Shown in pieces: positions 10,848 to 23,118 of a DNA stretch of 64,000 bases; the first letter of the stretch is position 1; each line of letters starts with the position of its first letter. The notes below the pieces were generated by a model. That model saw nothing but the letters and a program-made list of their open reading frames with translations. It ran no database searches and had not been told where the DNA came from. Position numbers and translations under genes: made by a program. Source of the DNA: Rutpela maculata. Taxonomy: Eukaryota; Arthropoda; Insecta; Coleoptera; Cerambycidae. The stretch spans positions 264,759,987 through 264,823,986 of the forward strand of contig OW386286.2 of assembly GCA_936432065.2 (NCBI GenBank). The letters are read 5' to 3'.

Positions 10848-11530
10848 TTCATTTTACTTCCACGTCCAGTGGAAGTATAGTAACGACAAAAAAATTTTTA
10901 AAAATTTTTATTGTCCAAATAGGCTTAAAATGTCATGAAACGTCGAGATTTTAAGTTTGAGCAAAAAAAAAAATTTTCTGTCTGTCGGTCTGTCTGTAAC
11001 TTTTTTTGTGCGCACGTTTACTCTGGAACCGTTTAAGATATTGACTTGAAATTTGGTACACATATGTACTTTAACGAGATCTAGAACTAGATTATATTTT
11101 CATCTTGTTCCGTCGAAGGGTTGGGGGGTACATTTGGGGTAAATAGGTCAATCAAGCAGGTAATAGTCCATAAAATTGGTATTTAGTATATACAAGAGAA
11201 GCTAAGGTCTCAAAAAATTTTTGGCATTAGCCAACCCCATTACCACCCCCACCAACTTACTAAAGGGGATGAAAAAAAATTGTGATTTAGTGTACCTATG
11301 TACAGGAACCAGAAACCTCAAAATATTTTTTTACTTCATCCACCCCCACTACCACCCCCACCCCACTACCGATGTGGGGTATCGTTTTATGGGTTTTTGG
11401 GGTAGAGGATTTCAAATATTATATTATTAAAGTTCCATAAACAGTTATTTTCACATACAAAGTTTTTTTCGTTGTGAGTGACTTGGATGGAGAATCTGGA
11501 TGTGGAAGTAGTGATTCCTTGGGCAGCGGT
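10848..11530 (+). repeat. dispersed repeat, copy 1
   Basis: This segment shares a long stretch with 23119-23596 in reverse complement. Shared landmarks are TTAACGAGATCTAGAACTAG, TTCCGTCGAAGGGTTGGGGG, several CCACCCCCAC tracts and the end GATTCCTTGGGCAGCGG. It starts with ACTTCCACGTCCAGTGGAAG, itself palindromic. There is no credible coding frame; the open stretch in it is an artefact of the C-rich tracts. Confidence 0.7.
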
Positions 11531-12050
11531 TTTTCATTTAAAAATAAATAACTTTTCTACAAAATAACAATGTAATAAACTTTCTTATTAAAATAACATA
11601 ATAAAGTTTCAAAGTAAAAACTAAATAAAAATAAATAAATAAATAGCTAAACTCAACAACAACACAATATAAAAAAACATTAAATTAGTAAGAAAATTAA
11701 TAGCATTTTCCTACAGTAAAATAGATAAAATAAAAACATTTCTTAAAATGTTGCAGACAAAACATGTTTTAAACTTACCAGAAATAATAACACTTTTCCA
11801 AAATAAAAATAATGAACCTTTCACAATCACTAACACAATCACAGAATATCACTCACTCACTATCACTGCCACTGTCACTGTCACTGTCATAAATGTCCCC
11901 ACGGAACGTTAAATATAAACAGTAAATTATATAAAATATAGAAATCTTTTCCGTTATTAGAATTCTTCGCCATTGTCTCCCCCCACGTCGATGATGCATT
12001 ATTTATTTCCGCTGTGTGTAAAGATTTGGCCCAGTTTTCTGCAATCATCT

Positions 12051-12600
12051 TCATCTTTGATTACTTTGTGAATTGATTTTCTTTCTCCAGTCGTCTTCTC
12101 GTATGTTGGAAATTTTACTGTGAATTAATTCGATGACTTTTTTGTCAAATTTAGGAAATGTGTTTTTCCGACGAATCCGCCTTTTTACTTGGCCCCAGAT
12201 CAGCTCTATTGAATTAAAAATACAAAAATAGGGAGGTAGTCTTAAAATAGAGTGTCCATATTGTCTCGTGATGTTCTCGACAACATACTTTTTTTCAAAT
12301 GTTTTGGTACGCAATACTTGCAATAATTGTATCTTCGTATAACATTCTTGAAGCAGAAATCGTGATTCATCAGAAAGATTTGTATTTCTTCCTTATTTAA
12401 TGAAGTATTTGGAATTTTTTCAATTTGTCCTTAATGATAAGGTGCATTATCAATAACAATCACGCTGTTAGGTTTCAAATTCGGAATTAGCGTATACTCA
12501 AACCATTCCTTAAATATGTCAGATTCCATTTTTTTGTGGTAATCAACGTTGCATTCTTCCATTTTTTTTTCCACAAATTTTCAGTCCATTTCCAACCCAT
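12051..12600 (-). pseudogene. Tc1/IS630-type DDE transposase remnant
   Basis: Reading the minus strand, VDYHKKMESDIFKEWFEYTL is followed by PNLKPNSVIVIDNAPYH, then RLPPYFCIFNSIELIWGQVK and a C-terminal stretch ending DDWRKK. DNAPYH carries the second catalytic Asp of a DDE_3-type transposase and the Glu of IELIW is the third acidic residue; the block with the first Asp was not found upstream. The line NSVIVxDNAPYHxxQxEKIPN ... LRLPPYxCxxNxIELIW is a common Tc1/mariner-superfamily protein in insects. An in-frame stop follows DNAPYH and there is a frame change before the RLPPY block, so it is inactive. It could be the transposase of the element bounded by 10258/14028. Confidence 0.75.
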
Positions 12601-13219
12601 CACGTGGTCTACTTCCACAGTGTCGAGCGTTCTTTCACGGATTAATTAAAAACCGTTTCTATTTTCATTTTATTACGATCAGCTTTTTAACAATTATTTA
12701 TTTTTGTAAACTTTAATTTTACTGTTAAACAAGATAAACTATTTATTTCAACAGAAAGATTTAAGAGGAGACAACGCCAGTCACAAAGCTGAAGTGGGGT
12801 GAAGGGTAGGCAGTGTGGCTATTATAGGGCATCTGCACGTGACGTCACAGCTAACCTCAAAAATATGTTTCTTAAGATTTAAGAATATTACGAAGCTGTT
12901 ATTAAAATTTCTGCCTGGTTCCCGTATTTTCAACTAAAATCTAGTTCAGTGTAATGTTTATGAAGTTCTAAATACTTTGTCCTAATAAAATAGGACTCTT
13001 TTTGTAGGTTGGAAATCTAACCTGTCTATTTTTATTAATCAACAATATTGAAAACTTATTTTCGTGAATTTTTAAATATTTGCTTGGGGCCAATACGACT
13101 TCGAGCTAAAAATGCGTATACAAACATTAAAAATGAGAATAAACCTGAAAAACATAAAATTTAAGGTTATGTTGGTTACATTAAAAAGCGCTGTACTAAA
13201 AATCTTGACTGGGAAAAAG

Positions 13220-13452
13220 CAGTTTTTAGCCAAATGGCTGGCGTTATTAAACTAAAAAAAATATTCTTGTAAGTAAATGATACTACACTTCTATTGAAGA
13301 ACATTTTTAGCTAAAACTTGTTTATTAGGAAGATCTCTCTTCACATTGGCTAATAAACAAGTTTTAGCTAAAAATGTTCTTCAATAGAAGTGTAGTATTC
13401 ATTTACTTACAAGAATATCTTTTGATCAGTTTAATAACATGAGCCAGTTCGC
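13220..13452. repeat. hairpin with ~105 bp arms
   Basis: TCTTGTAAGTAAATGATACT through GTTTTAGCTAAAAATG is repeated almost base for base in reverse complement, with a spacer of ~25 bp around 13330-13355. The inner 65 bp are nearly perfect and the outer part (GCAGTTTTTAGCC / GCTAAAAAATGC) is weaker. Confidence 0.85.
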
Positions 13453-14705
13453 TAAAAAATGCTTTTTGCTGTAATTTTTTTTTTAATACAATGCTGTTTT
13501 AGTAGATGGAGTCACTTCGATATAATTAAAAATGATTGCAAAAATAATTACATTTATAATCTTTGCGCACTCATTTCGTGTATTTGAAGCTCGGTCTCGA
13601 TGTGTTCTTGACCTTTCAGGCGTGATTGTAAGTAGGTAGAGCAATAGTAAAGAAAGTACGAACGCCAAAACTAGACAACCAACACTGTACTCTGTACTTT
13701 ATTGGTTCATTCCCGCCCACTCCCCTCTGATTTGATCGCATTGCTCCCTCTTAACAAAACTTTTATGACGAAGAAACAGTTAGTCCACCCCTGATAGTCC
13801 ACGTTGACTACATGGTTTATTTAAACCTGTCATCAATCGGCTAGAGCAAATTTCAACCGATTGGCCTACATTCTTGTTAGAAAGTGTGTATGACCATTTT
13901 TTGTAATAATAATAAAAGAAGCCGAGCACCGAGAAGCCTTTTTTGTAAATAAACTGAAAGTACCTTTTACGGTATCCTTTACGGTTGTGAGCTTTTTAAT
14001 ATCGCTGAATTATATACGGAACCTACTACCTACAAACCCTACAAAAATGATATAATTGAAACTGAAAGTGAAAATATCGTCGTCTCGTGGGTGTGCTCGT
14101 CCCACCCCACGGATCAAAGAAAGCTCGCAGCGTGCTCGTTTCGCACTATAGAGCAGCGATTTCGTAAGTCTATCGTGTCGTTTTTTTTTTTTTTTGGCGT
14201 AGAACCAGGTCAAACATATTAGGTTCCTTTGAGTAAGTCACCGGGCATATGAAATCATATTTTACGACATTTTTTTGTGGTCTCGAACTTTTTAAATCGA
14301 TAAAAAGTGAAAAAAAAGTATTTTTAAAGAAAATTGTTTTTTTCTGTTTCCACCGCCATGCCATATCTTTAAAACTATTAAAGGTACCGAAATTTGTTTT
14401 GTGTCAAATTAAAGCACACACTGTAGCGCTTTTACCAATATAAACGGTTTGGGCACAATTCGCACTTTCATTTCTCTAAAAATCAAATAAACTAAAAATA
14501 CATATTTTGTGTATTGAAATCTTCACCAATCGATAAACTTTTTTATTTTTGAAAATATTTGGATACATGCAGCGAAGAAAATAAAGCCTAATAATCACAA
14601 AAGTTTTTGAAACAATATGTTTTTTCCTAAAGTGTACCGTTTGGCAACAGCGATTTTTTTTATCAGCGCTAAACGCGACATTGGGACGCAATTAATACAC
14701 CTCGC

Positions 14706-14826
14706 ATGCAGGGTTGGTCAGATTAGTCGCGTAGACGTAGCGTTAGTTCAATCTAGATTAATATATGGCATTCTAAGTTGGGGTGGAGTTGCTTACTGTC
14801 ATCTAAAAAATTAGATATCATTCATA
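14706..14826 (+). pseudogene. LINE C-terminal scrap
   Basis: A short frame reads VDVALVQSRLIYGILSWGG followed by VAYCHLKxLDIIHKK. ALxQSxLxYGIxxWGG...IQKK is a frequent motif downstream of the RT in CR1/jockey-type LINEs. It is cut off on the right by the foldback that starts at 14833, and nothing recognisable is left upstream. Confidence 0.55.
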
Positions 14827-14832
14827 AAAAAT

Positions 14833-16290
14833 GTGCCACCCCCTCTAGGGGGTGGCACTTAAAAAATATATATATTTATTGGAGCTGAAATAGGATCAAA
14901 TTTGAAGAAGAAAATGTTCCATGCAATTTTTCACATAAATTGATAGTTTTTAAGCTATAACGACTTCAAAATTGCGATTTTAGCTTAAAATAAAAGCTTT
15001 TAAAAAAGGTATTTTCAAACGGCTTTCGTCAAGTATCTCGAAAAGTATTACTTTATCGAAAAAATGTTATAGACCAATTAGAGAAAGCACCCTACAAACT
15101 GGGAATTAATTATATTTTTTGTTTATTGATGTAGGATTAATAGTTTCGGAAATATTTAAGTTTATATTTGGTATCCAAGGGTTTCGAAATTACCTTTAAA
15201 GTTTAAAATGCATTTTTTTCTAAAGCAAGTGCTTTAAATGAGCAAAAAAGAATTTGAGCATTTAGGTAATGCTACATTTTAACGAAAAACTGTATTTGAG
15301 ATAATTTTTTTAAATTATTGGCTAATTAGAGTAACAAAACGAGTAAAAAATAATTTGAAAGCGCAATTAATTGTCTTTAATTTCCTTTCTTAGTATGCGT
15401 CACAATTTCTGAGATATTTAACATTTAAACTGCATTTTTCGTCTTATGAACGTTCGGATGCCATTTGTAAACTCATATCTCCGAAACTATTAAATTTATG
15501 TAAATAAATAAACAAGCGAAATTCATTATTAGTTTATGAGCTTATTTTTGGTCTCTACACATTTTTGAACAAAACTAATATTTATTGAGATATTTGGAAT
15601 AGGAAAAAAAAATACGTTTTATCGAAAATACCTTTATAGTTTAAACTGTATTTTTTCTAAAGCAAGTGCTGTATACGAACCAAAAAATTTGAGCATCATT
15701 TGTCATGCTGTATATTAATGAGAAACCGTGTTTGAAATTAATTTTTTTTTAATTACTGGCTAATTACAGTAACAAAATGGCGACGTTGTTATTAAAATAA
15801 TGTGTAGACCGACATTGCTTCGGTCATAACTTCTTTGTTTTTTATGCTACATAAACAAATAAAAAAATAGTTAAGAGCTTAATTAATTGTACCTATTATT
15901 GTATCTATTAGTATCCTTGGCGTAGGTGTCACAGTTTCTGAGATATTTAACTCTCACTCTAAATAGTTATCTTACGAACACTTGGATGCCAAATGTAAAC
16001 TTAAATATCTCCGAAATTATTAATCCTACATCAATAAACAAAAAATATAATAAATTCCCAGTTTGTACTTTCTGTAATTGGTCTATAACATTTTTTCGAT
16101 AAAGTAATACTTTTTGAGATACTTGACGAAAGCCGTTTAGAAATACCTTTTTTTAAGCTAAAATCGCAATTTTGAAGTCGTTATAACTTAAAAACTATTA
16201 ATTTATGTGAAAAATTGCATAGAACCTTTTCTTCTTAAAATATGATTGTACTGACACCCCCTCAAAGGGGGTAGCACTTAAAAAATATAA
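14833..16290. repeat. foldback element, ~380 bp arms
   Basis: Both ends carry a small palindrome (GTGCCACCCCCTCTAGGGGG at left, GACACCCCCTCAAAGGGGGT at right) followed by CACTTAAAAAATATA. Inside, about 14890-15270 pairs with 15960-16250 in reverse complement, for example AACGGCTTTCGTCAAGTATC against GATACTTGACGAAAGCCGTT. The middle (15270-15960) holds diverged internal duplications around CTAAAGCAAGTGCT. No reading frame. Confidence 0.75.
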
Positions 16291-17519
16291 ATAAATTAAC
16301 ACGCCCCCGCTCAATATAGAAACTTTTCTGTGAAACATTTACTATTATACTGCCAAAAATGAACGAAATCCGTTCAATATAACATTACTTCGAAGTTTTA
16401 CATATTTTTTACCTCTAGGTACTGTACTACTACCACCTGTCTTTTTATTATTAAAAGGAGACTATTTAATATTTATTATACAATTTCTTAATATTAACAA
16501 CATATGATCAATACTACTGTACAATATATGAAATATTGAACAATAATATTGATCCCCTAGATGCTTTTGATCACTACTGGTTTTGTACCTATTGATATAA
16601 GTTAAACTACTATATACACCCCGACCGGGATCGTCAGATCGTTGCAGTCGGCAGGCTTGCTACAGCCGAGCGCGCAAGAATATGACTTTGGTCGGTTAAA
16701 AAAAATCGCTGACTCAATACTATGAACGGGACATGAAAAATTTTTATTCTAAAAACTTTTTTCAACTATTGGCTTCAATTTGTACGCAGCATGTATATAC
16801 AAATTTTCATAAATAAACTTTTTTCTCGATTGCCTAAAATTACGCTACTGAAAATAACAAGTTTGAGTTTCCTATTATTTTACCAACTTAAAAAAAAAAA
16901 AATCGGGTTCACGTGGGACATTGTTCGAAGCGCTATTGTGTCTACTTTAATCTAAAAAAAAAATAGCTTGATAGCACAAATATTTTCAGAGATATAGCGG
17001 TGGAGACGTTAAAAAACATATTTCATTAAAAATCTATTTTTTTGAGTTTTTCCGAAATAAAAAAGTTCTCGACCACCGAAAAATGTCGTAAAAAACGATT
17101 TCGTGTACACGATTATCTTACTAAAGAATCCCACTAAGTCTGGTTTGGTTCTACGCCGTTTTTTTTTTTTTCTCGAAAACTAAGCGACTTTACTTCCAGA
17201 TTTTACTCTACTAATATTTCATCGCTGCGGGCCTCGAGCGGTTTCTGCTCGTGCTAGGTTCGTCATATCTATACGCACCTTTTTAGTTACTTTTTACCAT
17301 TTAGTTAGAAGAAAATTAAATAATGTAATTTTATTTTTGATGGCCTGTAATTTCAGTTGTATTTGTTCCAGATGCAAAGCGATTATATCAGATTAATGGT
17401 ATTGGTATTGGTACCTTGGCACCAATATGGTTCCATTTGAAAAAAATAAGTTTCATCCAAAAAAACCATTTTGGAGATTCTTATTTTTTTTGTTCAGGAC
17501 CCGTCTAACTTTCGTTTCC

Positions 17520-17985
17520 GGAATCACTGCAGCCTCTTGGGCTTATTGTGATATTCTCCCATTTGTATTATGATAACCAATCCAGTACTCTGGTCTCTTG
17601 CACTAGCTTGTACAACCCCATCGCTGGTTTGGCTTCATATTCTTCTGGACTCAGTCTTGGAGATTCTTGGTTACTCATAAAGCAAATAATTTAGCATTTC
17701 CAATGTGATGGTATTTCCAAAGTGATGTTTATCAAGTAAAGACGATGCACTAAGTTTTAATAATTTATCCGCAAAAATAGTGTTACACATGGTACAGTAC
17801 CATATAATTCAATTTTGGCATTAGGGTGCCAAGGACAATGAAAGTTATATTTTTGGTCTAACAATATATTTTTCGTAAATTCACTAAAATGACCCAGCAT
17901 CGGTCTTTCAGATTCCAAAATTTTCAAGAAATCATACAGTATGACTGATTATTCTTAGCTTATCCTTCTTTATTTCTACAGCATT
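17520..17985 (-). pseudogene. unrecognised decayed reading frame
   Basis: The minus strand reads SVILYDFLKILESERPMLGH, FSEFTKNILLDQ, KYNFHCPWHPNAKIELYG, then after a one-base shift FADKLLKLSASSLLDKHHFG and NTITLEMLNYLLYE, then SPRLSPEEYEAKPAMGLYK and LVQETRVLDWL. The amino-acid texture is protein-like and the pieces line up in order with two small shifts, so I think a real gene decayed here, but I do not recognise the family. It probably belongs to a transposable element; no terminal repeats were tied to it. Confidence 0.4.
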
Positions 17986-17989
17986 ACTT

Positions 17990-18840
17990 TTTTTTGATTT
18001 CCACAGTAGATAATCAGCCAGCTTGTGCCTGTCGAGTTGCACGTATAATTACTAATATATGTGTAAAGGCCGTTTGTTTTTCAGTCACACCGGAAGAGCG
18101 CCTCTATATCAGTAAAAATAAAATTTAAATATATGCATTTTTATGAAGAGAATTGCATCAAGGTATAAATTAACGTCAATTTAACGGTAACCATTAAAGA
18201 CCTCATTAATATTTATGTGAGGTGTTATTTTTACATTGACTGAGTACCAATTTGGAATTGTTAATAGTGTCTGGACATGAGAAACTTTATTGCACAAATA
18301 GATGAATGGAGGCAATGAAGAAAGCCAGTAATATTCATTTTTAATGTTAATTTTCTTCATTTAATGCCCGAAACAGTTATTATGATTATTTATATATAGA
18401 CAGGGCTCATTAGTAGCTGTGATAAAATCAGATTTGTATTTTTAATCGACGGAAATGTTTGCGTTTGGTGGGAAGTTGTGGGTGTGTGTGAACAAGAACT
18501 CTGTCTGTATGACAAGTTTTTTAGTATAATTACCCAATTTTAGTCCCCGATCTAAACGAAACAAGGAACTTTCATCTCTTTCAACATTTGATCTAATTTT
18601 TGGGTTATTTTTGGATGCTCGAGCAGAATATTAAGTTTTTTCTCGTTTTGGTGTATCACACCATCATCATAGGTACATTATTTTAAATGTTTACTGTTAG
18701 AAATTTGTACCTTACGTATAAGAGTCTTAAGCAGGAAAGGCCTCAGCGATAGTAAGCCCGGTTATTCACAAAATTAACAAATTTTTTCAAGCATTTGGAA
18801 CCATCAAGTAGTTATAAACAACGATTTTTTGTTTTTCAAA
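17990..18840. other. no gene seen
   Basis: AT-rich sequence with short frames only. I see no repeat pairing or conserved motif. Confidence 0.5.
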
Positions 18841-21793
18841 AATTAATCCAGACGTTGAACTACTTAGTCCAATCAATGAATGCCCAAAAGGGAATTGTAG
18901 AGGAAGGACATTGAAGAGGGGAGAATTTTCCTCTTCAGGAATGTATTGGGGGGGTAGTTAGGTGGTAAATATACAGGGTTGTGCAAAAACTCACCTTCTT
19001 TAGAAAAAGACGACCCACTCAGTATTTAGGTGGGTTTTTGGAGGGTTTTTCTGGCCAATTGTGGGTAATTGTGGTTTATTCTGGGTTTTTGTAAAATCCG
19101 AATTTCCCGCCTTTCATTCGGCGTTGCTTTAACAATATAGCATTCGGCCATATTGGGAGTAAACTAAGGAATAAGCCTGGAGCTGAAAAGGCGTCAAAAC
19201 TAGTTAATATTTATAGACATTTAAATAAAATATAAATATCTTTTCAAAAGATATTTATCTTTTACCTTTCACATTCCAGTTTGAGGGAAAGGAGGAGGGC
19301 CTATAAAGCTGGTTTTCGTCCCAATAATTTCGAAAAAAATTTTTTATCATATATATTCAATATCTAATCTATTCCACCCCAAACAGGACTCCGTCCAACC
19401 CATCCCCCTCCATCTAACTCCATTAAATTATTATAGAACCCGTTTACATTACATGTACACATGTTTAGATGTTTTTGAACTTGAAAAACATATTTCCTTT
19501 GTATAAACTGCACCTTAAGCTCCCTCTACTACTATACAATACCATAACACCCCCAAACCCCAATGACAAGCACCCTCTCCTCCCACAACATAAACCTTTA
19601 TGCTGCTATCAGATTTAAAATAGTTTTAAAAGGACTTTTTATTTAAATTATTAATAAAATGCCAATTCCTCTTATACCCCCCCCCCCCCCCCCCCTCATA
19701 TATAGTATATGTACTTTTGTCTCATTTTTTCAGAACTTAGAAAGCTTAGAGCATAACTATTTTTGTTGCTTTAGACGTAGGGAGAGAGAGTAAAACGAGC
19801 GCAAGGTTATATCTCTCTGCCGATAAAAAAAAAGTATAAGAAAAGTTATACCATTTTCAAGCATGTAGGAGAATGATAATGGCGGGAATGGTTCGGGAGA
19901 GTGGGTGTTGGGGGAGGGGGTATAAGAGGAATTGACATTTTATTAATAATGTAATATATAAAAAATCCTTTTTAAACTATTTTGTACCTGGTAGGAGCAT
20001 AAAGGTTTATGTTAATGGAGGAGAGGGTGCTTATCTTTGGGGGTTGGAAGTATTGTATAGTAGCAGGCGGAGCTTAGGGTGCAGTTTGTTCAAAGGAAAA
20101 TGATTTTCAAGTCCAAAAACATCTAAGCATGTGAACTAACGTAAACTGGTTCTTTAATAATTAAAGGGGGATACATGGAGAGGGGAGGGTTGGGGGAAGT
20201 TCTGCTTAGGCTGCAATATATTAGATATTGAATATATATTATAAAAAAAAATTCTAAATTTTTTGACCAAAAATAAAAAGGGCCGAAAACCTGCTATAGG
20301 CCCTTCCTCCTTTGTTAAGTTTTTGTTATTTGTTTCACGTTTTTATTTTTCTCAAGTTTATTATTTACTTATTTATTGTTTACTAATATATTGATACGTT
20401 ACATTTTTGTTATTGTTTTGTTCAAGTATTTGTGAGGCAAAAATATGATTTTTATAATAATTGCTTTTTTGTCTTGCAAAAACAAAAAACGAAAATCAAA
20501 CAAAAACCCAGATGGGTTTTTGTAAAATCAAAAACCCACCCATTTTACTCACTGGTTTTTTCTAATGGTGAGTTTTTGTGCCAACCCTGCAAATATACTA
20601 AAAGTCTCCGCCCCTAGCCCCGCCGATTCGGGGGTGGGGGAAAGATTCCTTTTTTCGATTGTTCGCTTATAACTCGGAAATGATGCGTCGAACGGGAAAA
20701 GGTAATCTATGCAAAATTAAACATAATTAAATTTCCTACAAGAATGTCTATATTCATTTTCTTACGAGATATTCGCCAGTGAAAATCGATAATTGATAAA
20801 TAAATTAATTAGGTACCTACCTTGAATATTTCTATCAAAGCGGTTTACCGTGGTCTGCTAATAAATCACACTCACAAAACAGTCTTTATCTTAAACACTC
20901 GATGTATTTACTAACGTCATATTTTGTCGAAATCTATACATTTCCTTAAATATACAATGTGACTCATTTAAAATGAAGATACTTTTTTATTTTGTTTCCG
21001 ATTTGAATCAAATTTTACTCAATTATAGAACAAATTAACATCTACTTATGACCAGAAAAACATTCGCCTGCTGCAAAGGCAAAGTCACTCGCGGTACCAA
21101 AATATGCGGAAAAAAATCATATTAGTGGATCTTAACGAATTTCAGGTATCTACCACAAATTGCTGAAACTGACGATCCCCTTTGCCAGATGAGTTTATGA
21201 TAAAAAGTTTTTATTTTTTTCCGCATATTTTGCTACCGCAGGTGGCTTTGCAGGCTAATGTTGTTCTGGCCATAAGTAGATCCTAATTTGTTCAATACTT
21301 GACTAAAATTTGATTCAAATCGGAAACAAATTAAAAAAGTTATAAGGGTGTCTTCATTTTAAGCGAATCAAACTGTGTATTTAAGGAAATGTATAGATTT
21401 CGACAAAATATGACATTAGTAAATACGTCTAGTGTGGTAAAATAAAGATTGTTTTGTGACTGTGATTTATTAGCAGACCACGGTAAACCGCTTTGATAGA
21501 AATATTCAAGGTACGTAATTTATTTATTTATTAATTATCGATTTTCACTGGCGAATATCTCGGAAACTATAACACATAGAAAGAAAATGAATATAGACAT
21601 TCTTGTTTAATTTTGCATAGATCACCTTTTCCCGAGTTATAAGCGAAGAATCGAAAAAAGGAACCTCCCCCCCCCTGAAGCGGCGGGGACTTTTAATATG
21701 TTTACCTCCTAACTACCCCCAACACATTCCTGAAGAGGAAAATTCTCCCCTCCTCCATGTCCTCTACAACTCTTTCGTTGTCTGGATTAACTT
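18841..21793. repeat. large foldback split by a hAT insertion
   Basis: The left arm (18841-18973 plus 20598 to ~21060) and the right arm (~21190-21793) are reverse complements over roughly 600 bp once the inserted element 18974-20589 is removed. Landmarks are GGGAGAATTTTCCTCTTCAG against CTGAAGAGGAAAATTCTCCC, and GTTCGCTTATAACTCGG against CCGAGTTATAAGCGAAG. The ends read ATTAATCCAGAC and GTCTGGATTAAC. Arms differ by substitutions and indels, so they are old and not an assembly mirror. No coding frame. Confidence 0.8.
18974..20589. mobile_element. non-autonomous hAT-type element inside the foldback arm
   Basis: The ends are CAGGGTTGTGCAAAAACTCA and, in reverse complement, CAGGGTTGGCACAAAAACTC. 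The CAGGGTTG start is typical of hAT elements. The flanks TAAATATA (18966-18973) and CAAATATA (20590-20597) match at 7 of 8 positions, as expected for an 8 bp hAT target duplication. The interior is itself an inverted pair: about 19272-19690 against 19915-20320, sharing GAGCATAAAGGTTTATG-like and GGGCCTATA...GGTTTTCG stretches, with a C20-like homopolymer at 19677-19695. No transposase is present. Confidence 0.8.
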
Positions 21794-22139
21794 TATACTA
21801 CTCTATTTTAAATAATGAAAAGTTTCCGGGATACTAGATACTTTATCTTTGGTACAATTTTATGTATGGCAATCGATATTTATCGTGTCTCAGAATATAT
21901 GGATCTAAACTTCCCAGACGAGTCAGTGGTTAGAAACTATATACGATGAGAAATGTAAAATACTCTGGCTTTCGAAATTTCGTAAAAAAATGGGAAAGTG
22001 CGATTTTTTCCGAATTCGGCAGGCCATTTTACATGAGAATATGACTTCAGTTTTTGTTTGTTGGCAAGTTGTATAGGCCACTTTTATTTGGGATTTTGAG
22101 AGATCTCGCTTTTCGACTAATTGTTACAAGCTTGTCAAA
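21794..22139. other. no gene seen
   Basis: Intervening AT-rich sequence between two foldbacks; nothing supportable. Confidence 0.5.
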
Positions 22140-22425
22140 AGGTCTACAAAAAAAAAAAAAAAAATCTGCTCCAAGGACTAAACCTATCATGCCTTAAGTA
22201 TTTTTGTGTGCTGAATTCGAATTTTCAATTTAAAAAAATTTCTACCGCGTAGATTTCGAGTACATTATGTCAAAAATTGTCAGAAAACCGTATTTTGATG
22301 ATAAAAACCGGGATTTACTCGAAATCTACGCTGTAGAAAATTTTTTTAATTGAAAATTCGGATTCAGCACACAAAAATACTTAAGTCAGTTTAGTCCTTG
22401 GAACAGATTTTTTTTTTGTAGACCT
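22140..22425. repeat. 286 bp hairpin
   Basis: AGGTCTACAAAAAAAA with CTGCTCCAAGGACTAAAC on the left pairs with TTTAGTCCTTGGAACAG and TTTTTTTTGTAGACCT on the right. The arms are about 130 bp with a short loop around 22285. It also shares GTAGATTTCGAG / CTCGAAATCTAC near the loop. Confidence 0.85.
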
Positions 22426-23118
22426 GTGCAATTGAAAGCTGTACCTCATTAAACATACTCAAAGATTAAAGATTTTGAATAAAATTCGCTAGGCGAATTA
22501 TTTTCTCCTTTTTCAAGAGTTTCGATTAGATTTTGGTAAAAGGTTTTTTAAAATTTTATTTTATTGTCATCACACACTAAATGAACAATATAAATCCAAG
22601 CTGTAGGTTGGGTTGTATAGATAAATAATGTATTAATTAGTCGCACAAAACCAAGCGTTTATAATCACGTAAGTATTTATATTTGGCAAACTACAAAAGT
22701 TTTTAAAGTATTTTATTTATAGAAGTGGCGTAATGTCCTACATATGAAAAAAACCAGTTTCACTTCTGACTGGATAATTAAATAAACTAATTTTGGCAGA
22801 AATTAGCCACTTCGATTTTAATCTGATGTTGCAGATCGAAAAAAAATGTATTTGGCACTGTATGATGTAATAAACAGGTATTATTATGTGTCTGTAGATA
22901 AACTTATCATATTTTTTTATGTAAAACTGACAGGTTAATACAACTATACAACAATCAACATTCGATTATACATCACTTATAAGAGTATAATTCTTGCTGG
23001 TTTTAGTTAGTTTATGTCGTAGTTTATTATTTGATAGTGTGTAATAGGTCTGATTTTTGAATGTTGATTTCAATTGGAAATGATATAAGGTTTATCGATA
23101 TTATAAACTATTGTAACA
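22426..23118. other. no gene seen
   Basis: AT-rich sequence with no supportable frame or repeat. Confidence 0.5.

Larger units (their letters stand above)
10258..14028. mobile_element. candidate DNA transposon bounded by ~54 bp inverted ends
   Basis: The left end GTAGGTTCCGTATATAATTC...GCTCACAA (from 10258) recurs in reverse complement at 13971-14028, followed further in on both sides by a shared CGTAAAGGA / TCCTTTACG stretch. The interval contains a Tc1-like DDE transposase remnant on the minus strand (12051-12600), a dispersed repeat (10848-11530) and a perfect-looking hairpin (13220-13452). Whether the transposase belongs to these ends is not proven; the region may be composite. Confidence 0.45.
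14170..17170. mobile_element. element with ~190 bp terminal inverted repeats
   Basis: The left end around GGCGTAGAACCAGG (14198) recurs in reverse complement as GGTTCTACGCCG near 17150, each next to a T-rich run. Inward, both arms share GTCGAGAACTTTTT-like and CACCGC...ATATCT stretches (14263-14370 against 16985-17100). Inside are a LINE scrap (14706-14826) and a complete foldback (14833-16290). No transposase frame is visible, so it is non-autonomous or eroded. Confidence 0.55.

Noticed and set aside
11221..11430. 69-codon frame with Pro/His-rich text
   Set aside because: Produced by CCACCCCCAC tracts in a dispersed repeat that also occurs at 23119-23596 without an intact frame.
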